From: Faecalicatena_A orotica
GTDB taxonomy: Bacteria > Bacillota > Clostridia > Lachnospirales > Lachnospiraceae
Direction: 5' to 3' (one strand)
Length of the DNA stretch: 64,000 nt
Assembly: GCF_040545875.1 (NCBI RefSeq)
Contig: NZ_JBEPMR010000005.1
In this document: one piece after another, positions 59,688 through 64,000 of the stretch
How the letters are laid out: the number at the start of each line of letters is the position of its first letter
How positions within the stretch are numbered: the stretch's first letter is position 1
Translations under genes and position numbers: made by a program
The notes under the pieces: model-generated
Seen by the model: only the letters and a program-made list of their open reading frames with translations
Told to the model about the DNA's origin: nothing
Databases searched by the model: none

Positions 59688-61805
59688 TTACTGACCTTCT
59701 GTATAATCTGAATTACCGCCATCTCCATTTCCGTTATCCGGATTTTCAGGAACTTCCGACGGTTTTGGCCCCAGGCTTATTACAAAATTAACTGTTGAGC
59801 CCTTTTCCAGCATAGTACCCTCCGGTGCTGACTGTGACACCACATATCCGACAGTCACATTGCTGTATTCCTCTGTTCCATTCCCGACAAGGCCCCGGTC
59901 AGATAATGCCTGCATAGCCATATCATAGGTCATATTCCCCAGACCCGGTACAGATACCTTCTCTACCTTTGGTCCTTTGCTTACCACATAATCCACCGTT
60001 GTCCCTTTGTTTACCTTCTTATTCTCTTTTGTTTTCTGGGACATTACAATTCCGGCCTCATACTGGTCACTGTAATCCTCTGTCACACTTCCGGTAACCA
60101 GCCCTGCCGCCGCCAGTGCAGCGTCTGCGTCTTCCTGGCTCAGCCCCACGAGTGTCGGAACGGTGGCCTTCTCTGCCCCCTGGCTCACAATCATCGTCAC
60201 GGTTGTTCCTTCTTTTACTTCCGTGCCTGCCGCAGGGTCTGTAGAAATAACCTTTCCTTCATCCACACTGTCGTTATACTCTGATTTGAATTCAACAACC
60301 AGATTCTTTGCCTCAAGAGCTTTCTGTGCACTATTTTCATCTTTACCGGATACATCAGGTACCTGAACCGTCTTGATTTCTTTTCCGGTGCTGACAACAA
60401 CCCTGACTTCCGTATTCTTATCTACTTTTGAATCACCCTCCGGGTCCTGCCTGATAATCGTACCCTTTTCATAGGTGTCCGACGCTTCCTGCTTCGCAAT
60501 CTTAATACCAAGTTTCTTCTTGCTCAAAGTCGTCGTTGCTTCATCCACTGTCATTCCGCGTACATCAGGCACCTTCACTTTGGTCGTAGTTTCTGTCTGG
60601 GTCGTACCTGTTCCGTTTTTAAACATACCGGCAGCCTTGCCAACTGCAAAAATTATAATAAACGCAATAATGACTGCTGCGACAATCATCAGAATCTTCA
60701 TGATTTTTTTTGTATTCGGGTCTACATCGCTCTTTTTCTTTCTGTCAGCTTCGTAGTCCCCGCCGCCCTCGTAGTCTTCATCATCGTCGTCATAGTCATA
60801 GTCGTAATCATCATCATAATCATCGCTGTCGTAATCATCGTCGTAATCATCATCATAATCGTCGTCATATTCATCATCATCATTATATCCGCGTCCCTGG
60901 ATGCGTTCCAGTTCTTCCGGCGTCATCATGACGGTCTCCGTGGTATCATTCGAATAAAGAGACATATTTACAAATTCACCATCCGGGCTGACGAGGGAAC
61001 GTTTTAAGTCCAGAATCAGAGCCTGGCAGTTCGGATATCTGCGTTCCGGATTCTTCTGGGTACACTTCATGATAATACATTCCAGACTGTACGGGATATC
61101 CGGTACTTCCTCCGCCGGGGAGACAATCTCCTCCTGCAGATGCTTAATCGCAACAGCTACTGTGGAGTCACCGTCAAAAGGCACATGGCCTGTCACCATT
61201 TCATACATGGTAATACCTGCGGAATAGATATCGCTCTTCTCATCCACAATGCCGCCCCTCGCCTGTTCCGGTGACGTATAGTGGACGGAACCCATGACAC
61301 TCGAACTAATGGTCTTGGTGGACGTCGTTGCCCGCGCAATCCCAAAATCGGTTACTTTTACTTTTCCTTCCTTGGAAATGATGATGTTCTGAGGTTTGAT
61401 ATCACGGTGAATGATATGCTGATTATGGGCAGCCTGAATACCAGTCACCATCTGAATAGAAATGCTGATTGTTTCTTTAGCGGTGAGTCTTCCCTTTTTC
61501 TCAATATATTCCTTTAAAGTGATTCCCTCAACCAGTTCCATGACCATATAATACAGTCCACGGTCCTGGCCCACATCGTAGACATTGACCACATTCGGGT
61601 GCATCAGGCCTGCCGCAGCCTGTGCCTCGCTTAAAAACTTCTGGATAAATACCTCGTCTGTGCGGTAATCACTTTTCAATACCTTAATTGCAACGTAGCG
61701 GTTCAGTTTATGGTCTTTGCCCTTGTAGACATCCGCCATACCGCCTGAACCGACACGCCCTAATATTTCATAACGTTTCCCTAAAAATACTCCTTCTTTT
61801 AACAT
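59688..61805 (-). CDS. prkC: PASTA-domain Ser/Thr protein kinase (PrkC/Stk1 family)
   Basis: A 705-residue kinase controlling cell-wall and growth processes by sensing muropeptides or lipid II. Kinase domain 1-270: GSGGMADVYKG glycine loop, Lys41, IIHRDIKPQN with Asp135, DFG at 153-155. Residues 308-345 form an Asp/Tyr-rich acidic tract. One membrane helix follows (about 368-392), then four extracellular PASTA repeats to about 685 and a Gly/Asn/Asp tail. The start codon region overlaps the phosphatase stop by seven bases. Confidence 0.96.
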   Translation of the reverse strand: MLKEGVFLGKRYEILGRVGSGGMADVYKGKDHKLNRYVAIKVLKSDYRTDEVFIQKFLSEAQAAAGLMHPNVVNVYDVGQDRGLYYMVMELVEGITLKEYIEKKGRLTAKETISISIQMVTGIQAAHNQHIIHRDIKPQNIIISKEGKVKVTDFGIARATTSTKTISSSVMGSVHYTSPEQARGGIVDEKSDIYSAGITMYEMVTGHVPFDGDSTVAVAIKHLQEEIVSPAEEVPDIPYSLECIIMKCTQKNPERRYPNCQALILDLKRSLVSPDGEFVNMSLYSNDTTETVMMTPEELERIQGRGYNDDDEYDDDYDDDYDDDYDSDDYDDDYDYDYDDDDEDYEGGGDYEADRKKKSDVDPNTKKIMKILMIVAAVIIAFIIIFAVGKAAGMFKNGTGTTQTETTTKVKVPDVRGMTVDEATTTLSKKKLGIKIAKQEASDTYEKGTIIRQDPEGDSKVDKNTEVRVVVSTGKEIKTVQVPDVSGKDENSAQKALEAKNLVVEFKSEYNDSVDEGKVISTDPAAGTEVKEGTTVTMIVSQGAEKATVPTLVGLSQEDADAALAAAGLVTGSVTEDYSDQYEAGIVMSQKTKENKKVNKGTTVDYVVSKGPKVEKVSVPGLGNMTYDMAMQALSDRGLVGNGTEEYSNVTVGYVVSQSAPEGTMLEKGSTVNFVISLGPKPSEVPENPDNGNGDGGNSDYTEGQ
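60771..60884 (-). repeat. In-frame codon repeat encoding an Asp/Tyr tract in the PASTA kinase
   Basis: GAT, GAC and TAT/TAC codons repeat with a rough DDDY period, giving about 38 residues almost entirely Asp and Tyr. The degenerate trinucleotide repeat could expand or contract without shifting the frame. It forms the juxtamembrane linker. Confidence 0.85.
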
Positions 61806-62542
61806 ATACTCACCTCATCCGCAAACGGCTCTACAAGGATAATCCCTATATTATCCGTACCGCCGTTTTCTTTTGCTGTTTCTACCAGAGACTCTGCGGC
61901 TTCCACAATGTCCCTGCCCCCCTGTACAATATGGAAGAGTTCTTCATCCTCCACCATATTACTGAGTCCGTCTGTACACATCAGTATGATGTCTCCCTTT
62001 TTCAGACGGTGCTCATAAAAATCTACTTCAACGCTGTCCTTTGCACCGATTGCCCTTGTGATAATGTTCTTGTCAGGATGGTGCTTTGCCTCCTCCGGCT
62101 TGATACCGCCGAGACGCACCATCTCCTCCACAAGAGAATGGTCTTTTGTCAGCTGGGTTATTCCCTGATTGATCAGATAAAGCCTGCTGTCCCCTACATT
62201 AGCAAAATACATCATCTGATTCACGATTGTAGCCGCTACGACAGTTGTTCCCATTCCTTTGAGGTGGGAATCCTGAGACGCTTTTTTAATAATCTCCCTG
62301 TTAGCCGTCTTGATCGCCGCAACCAGGGCCTTTTCCACGTCTTCCTCATCGCTTTGTTTTAATTCTCTCTGCAGAACTTCTACTGTATATTTTGAAGCAT
62401 AATCGCCGGCCTGATGCCCGCCCATCCCGTCAGCCACCACAAACAGGTTTGGGAGAGGTCCAAGAGCGTTATCTGTCGTATAGACATAATCTTGATTCAC
62501 TTGTCTTACCATTCCTACATCGGTAATGGAAAATGTCTTCAT
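61799..62542 (-). CDS. prpC: PP2C-family Ser/Thr phosphatase (Stp1/PrpC)
   Basis: The 247-residue metal-dependent phosphatase that reverses the adjacent kinase. Motifs: SITDVGMVRQVNQDYVY at 5-21, VVADGMGGHQAGDYAS near 37 with metal-binding Asp, ANVGDSRLYLI, LMCTDGLSNMV near 190 and GGTDNIGIILVEP near the C terminus. It overlaps the kinase gene by seven bases, so the pair is translationally coupled. Confidence 0.96.
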   Translation of the reverse strand: MKTFSITDVGMVRQVNQDYVYTTDNALGPLPNLFVVADGMGGHQAGDYASKYTVEVLQRELKQSDEEDVEKALVAAIKTANREIIKKASQDSHLKGMGTTVVAATIVNQMMYFANVGDSRLYLINQGITQLTKDHSLVEEMVRLGGIKPEEAKHHPDKNIITRAIGAKDSVEVDFYEHRLKKGDIILMCTDGLSNMVEDEELFHIVQGGRDIVEAAESLVETAKENGGTDNIGIILVEPFADEVSIC

Positions 62543-62554
62543 AGCATATCTCCT

Positions 62555-63595
62555 TTATTCGTTGTTTGTCTGCACATAACGTCGTCTGAGCTGTCCACAG
62601 GCCCCATCGATATCTGCGCCCATTTCCCTTCTTATAGTAACATTTATTCCGCTTTTTTCAAGTTTATTTTTAAAATTAAGAGCATTTTTCCTGCTCGGCT
62701 GTTCAAAAGTGCGTTCTTTGATCGGATTCACAGGGATCAGATTCAAGTGGCAGTTCCTTTGTTTCAGTATGGCTGTCAGCTCTTTTGCATCTTCATCCCT
62801 GTCATTCACACCGTGTACGAGACTGTATTCAAACGTGATACGCCGTCCTGTTTCTTCAAAATACGCATCGCACGCATCCAGCACTTCATCCAGGCTGTAT
62901 TTATTTGCCACAGGCATCAGTTCTTTCCGCTTCTCCTGAGTCGCCCCGTGGAGGGAGAGTGCCAGTGTGATCTGTAGTTTTTCTTTTGCCAGCTCCAGCA
63001 TCTTCGGCACGATTCCGCATGTAGAAACTGTCACATTTCTCTGGCTGATATTTAGTCCGTGTTCGTCTGTCAGAAGCCTGATAAAACGGAGAAAATTTTC
63101 AAAATTATCCAGAGGCTCTCCGGTCCCCATGATGACAACATTAGAAATCCGCTCTCCGATGATCCGCTGAATCTGGTAGATCTGGCCGAGCATCTCCGAC
63201 GGGGAAAGATTTCTGACAAGGCCGCCTATGGTGGATGCACAGAAACGGCATCCCATCCGGCACCCTACCTGTGAGGAAATACACACGGAATTACCGTGCT
63301 TATAGCGCATCAGAACACTTTCCACCACATTCCCGTCATACAGCCGGAATAAGAACTTATTGGTGCCGTCCAGAGCCGATTCCTGCCTTTCCAGCATTTT
63401 CACCGGCAGTATCGTATATTCTTTTTCCAGCTTTTCACGTAAACTTTTTGAAAGATTTGTCATCTCTTCAAAATCTTCCGCCAGTTTTACATGGAGCCAT
63501 TCGTAAATCTGCTTTGCGCGGAACTTCTTTTCCCCCAGGGATGCCATTTCTTCCTGTAGTTGTTCATATGTATATGCGCGAATATCTTTTTTCAT
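62555..63595 (-). CDS. rlmN: 23S rRNA (adenine2503-C2)-methyltransferase / tRNA m2A37 methyltransferase RlmN
   Basis: A 346-residue radical SAM methylase that modifies A2503 of 23S rRNA and A37 of some tRNAs. The cluster motif is GCRMGCRFCASTIGG near residue 115. NVVIMGTGEPLDNF, SLHGATQEKRKELMP and a late Cys in DIDGACGQLR (the methyl-carrying cysteine) are present. It stands between rsmB and prpC, the usual Bacillota order. Confidence 0.97.
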   Translation of the reverse strand: MKKDIRAYTYEQLQEEMASLGEKKFRAKQIYEWLHVKLAEDFEEMTNLSKSLREKLEKEYTILPVKMLERQESALDGTNKFLFRLYDGNVVESVLMRYKHGNSVCISSQVGCRMGCRFCASTIGGLVRNLSPSEMLGQIYQIQRIIGERISNVVIMGTGEPLDNFENFLRFIRLLTDEHGLNISQRNVTVSTCGIVPKMLELAKEKLQITLALSLHGATQEKRKELMPVANKYSLDEVLDACDAYFEETGRRITFEYSLVHGVNDRDEDAKELTAILKQRNCHLNLIPVNPIKERTFEQPSRKNALNFKNKLEKSGINVTIRREMGADIDGACGQLRRRYVQTNNE

Positions 63596-63616
63596 AATAC
63601 TCCGTGCCTTCCTTAA

Positions 63617-64000
63617 TTACTCTAAACTTCTGCGAAATCTTGCAATAAAGAACCCGTCACTCTCATGTACGCCCGGCAGGAGCCTTAAACACCCCTGTTC
63701 TGTCACACTGTCCTTTAATTCACTGCACACCTTATCTTCTATGTTATCCAGTGTAAACTCCGGGTATTTCTCTAAAAACCAGTGTACATTATCCATATTC
63801 TCGGCCCGGCTGATCGTACAAGTGCTGTAGATCAGGACACCGCCCGGCTTCACATACCGGCGGACAACATCCAGTATCTTCTTCTGAAGCCCTGAGAGTT
63901 CCTGTATCTGTTCTTTCATCGTCTTATACTTCAGGTCTGTCTTTCTGCCCAGCACACCCAGACCTGAGCACGGCAGGTCAGCTATCACAATATCCGCACT
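63617..64000 (-). CDS. rsmB: 16S rRNA (cytosine-C5)-methyltransferase RsmB, C-terminal part
   Basis: The gene continues beyond the window edge; about 128 C-terminal codons are visible. They contain the two catalytic cysteines of the family, in ADLPCSGLGVLGRK and YSTCTISRAENMDNV, and the end LLPGVHESDGFFIARFRR. RsmB methylates C967 (E. coli numbering) of 16S rRNA. Position upstream of rlmN supports the call, although another RsmB/NOL1-family member cannot be excluded from the fragment. Confidence 0.9.
   Translation of the reverse strand, partial: SADIVIADLPCSGLGVLGRKTDLKYKTMKEQIQELSGLQKKILDVVRRYVKPGGVLIYSTCTISRAENMDNVHWFLEKYPEFTLDNIEDKVCSELKDSVTEQGCLRLLPGVHESDGFFIARFRRSLE

Noticed and set aside
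60771..60884. Possible CRISPR or tandem repeat array
   Set aside because: The repeats are codon-sized, in frame and encode the acidic linker of the kinase; no spacer structure.
61688..62362. 224-codon plus-strand frame
   Set aside because: Antisense to the PP2C phosphatase and kinase genes, which carry full catalytic motifs.

Overview
The window reads as chromosome of an anaerobic, Gram-positive Bacillota, most likely a gut-type Lachnospiraceae (Clostridia). This is an inference from several things: a pyruvate:ferredoxin oxidoreductase and a glycyl radical enzyme (obligately anaerobic chemistry), strong AGGAGG-type ribosome binding sites, lipobox-type binding proteins, a PASTA-domain kinase, and the Bacillota gene orders era-yqzL-recO and rsmB-rlmN-prpC-prkC-rsgA-rpe-thiN. 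No rRNA, tRNA, CRISPR array, phage or IS element is visible. Nearly all genes are on the minus strand.

Layout. 212-5142: housekeeping genes (recO, a YqzL-like small protein, era) and a large M16C metallopeptidase. 5307-16824: a phosphonate locus. A divergent GntR/PhnF-type regulator faces phnG-H-I-J-K-M-L, then a PHP-family cyclic phosphate dihydrolase (PhnPP type) and a three-gene phosphonate/2-aminoethylphosphonate ABC importer with a fused double permease. 16846-20151: three genes of an anaerobic glycerol-3-phosphate dehydrogenase-like flavoprotein system behind a leader hairpin that looks like a GlpP-type terminator. 20167-34553: a sugar-catabolic cluster built around a short glycyl radical enzyme of unknown substrate. 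It holds the enzyme, its activase, an iron alcohol dehydrogenase, a fucose/arabinose-isomerase-like protein, a PfkB kinase, a LacI regulator, a DUF4867 protein, an aldose epimerase, an ABC importer, an aldo/keto reductase and a divergent class II aldolase. A LacI-type palindrome sits in the divergent promoter region and a near copy sits in the lacI promoter. 34714-37382: glpP, glpK and an ATC-hydrolase-family gene. 37587-40326: a membrane-anchored MutS-like ATPase diverging from a CorA transporter. 40388-50075: a second glycoside locus (two permeases, GH31 glycosidase, URO-D-like protein, YesM/YesN-type two-component system, binding protein). 50339-53881: PFOR. 54326-55183: an Rpn-family nuclease. 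55353-64000: lgt, ychF, thiN, rpe, rsgA, PASTA kinase, PP2C phosphatase, rlmN and the end of rsmB.

How the parts work together. The phosphonate locus should import organophosphonates and cleave the C-P bond; the PhnPP-type enzyme probably replaces PhnP and PhnN. The glycyl radical cluster should import a glycoside or sugar, isomerise and phosphorylate it, cleave it to triose phosphate plus an aldehyde or ketone, and reduce that product; which intermediate the radical enzyme acts on cannot be read from the sequence. This cluster and its substrate are the best candidate for an undescribed system. The second glycoside locus, with its URO-D-like protein lacking the usual zinc-site cysteine, is the next best.
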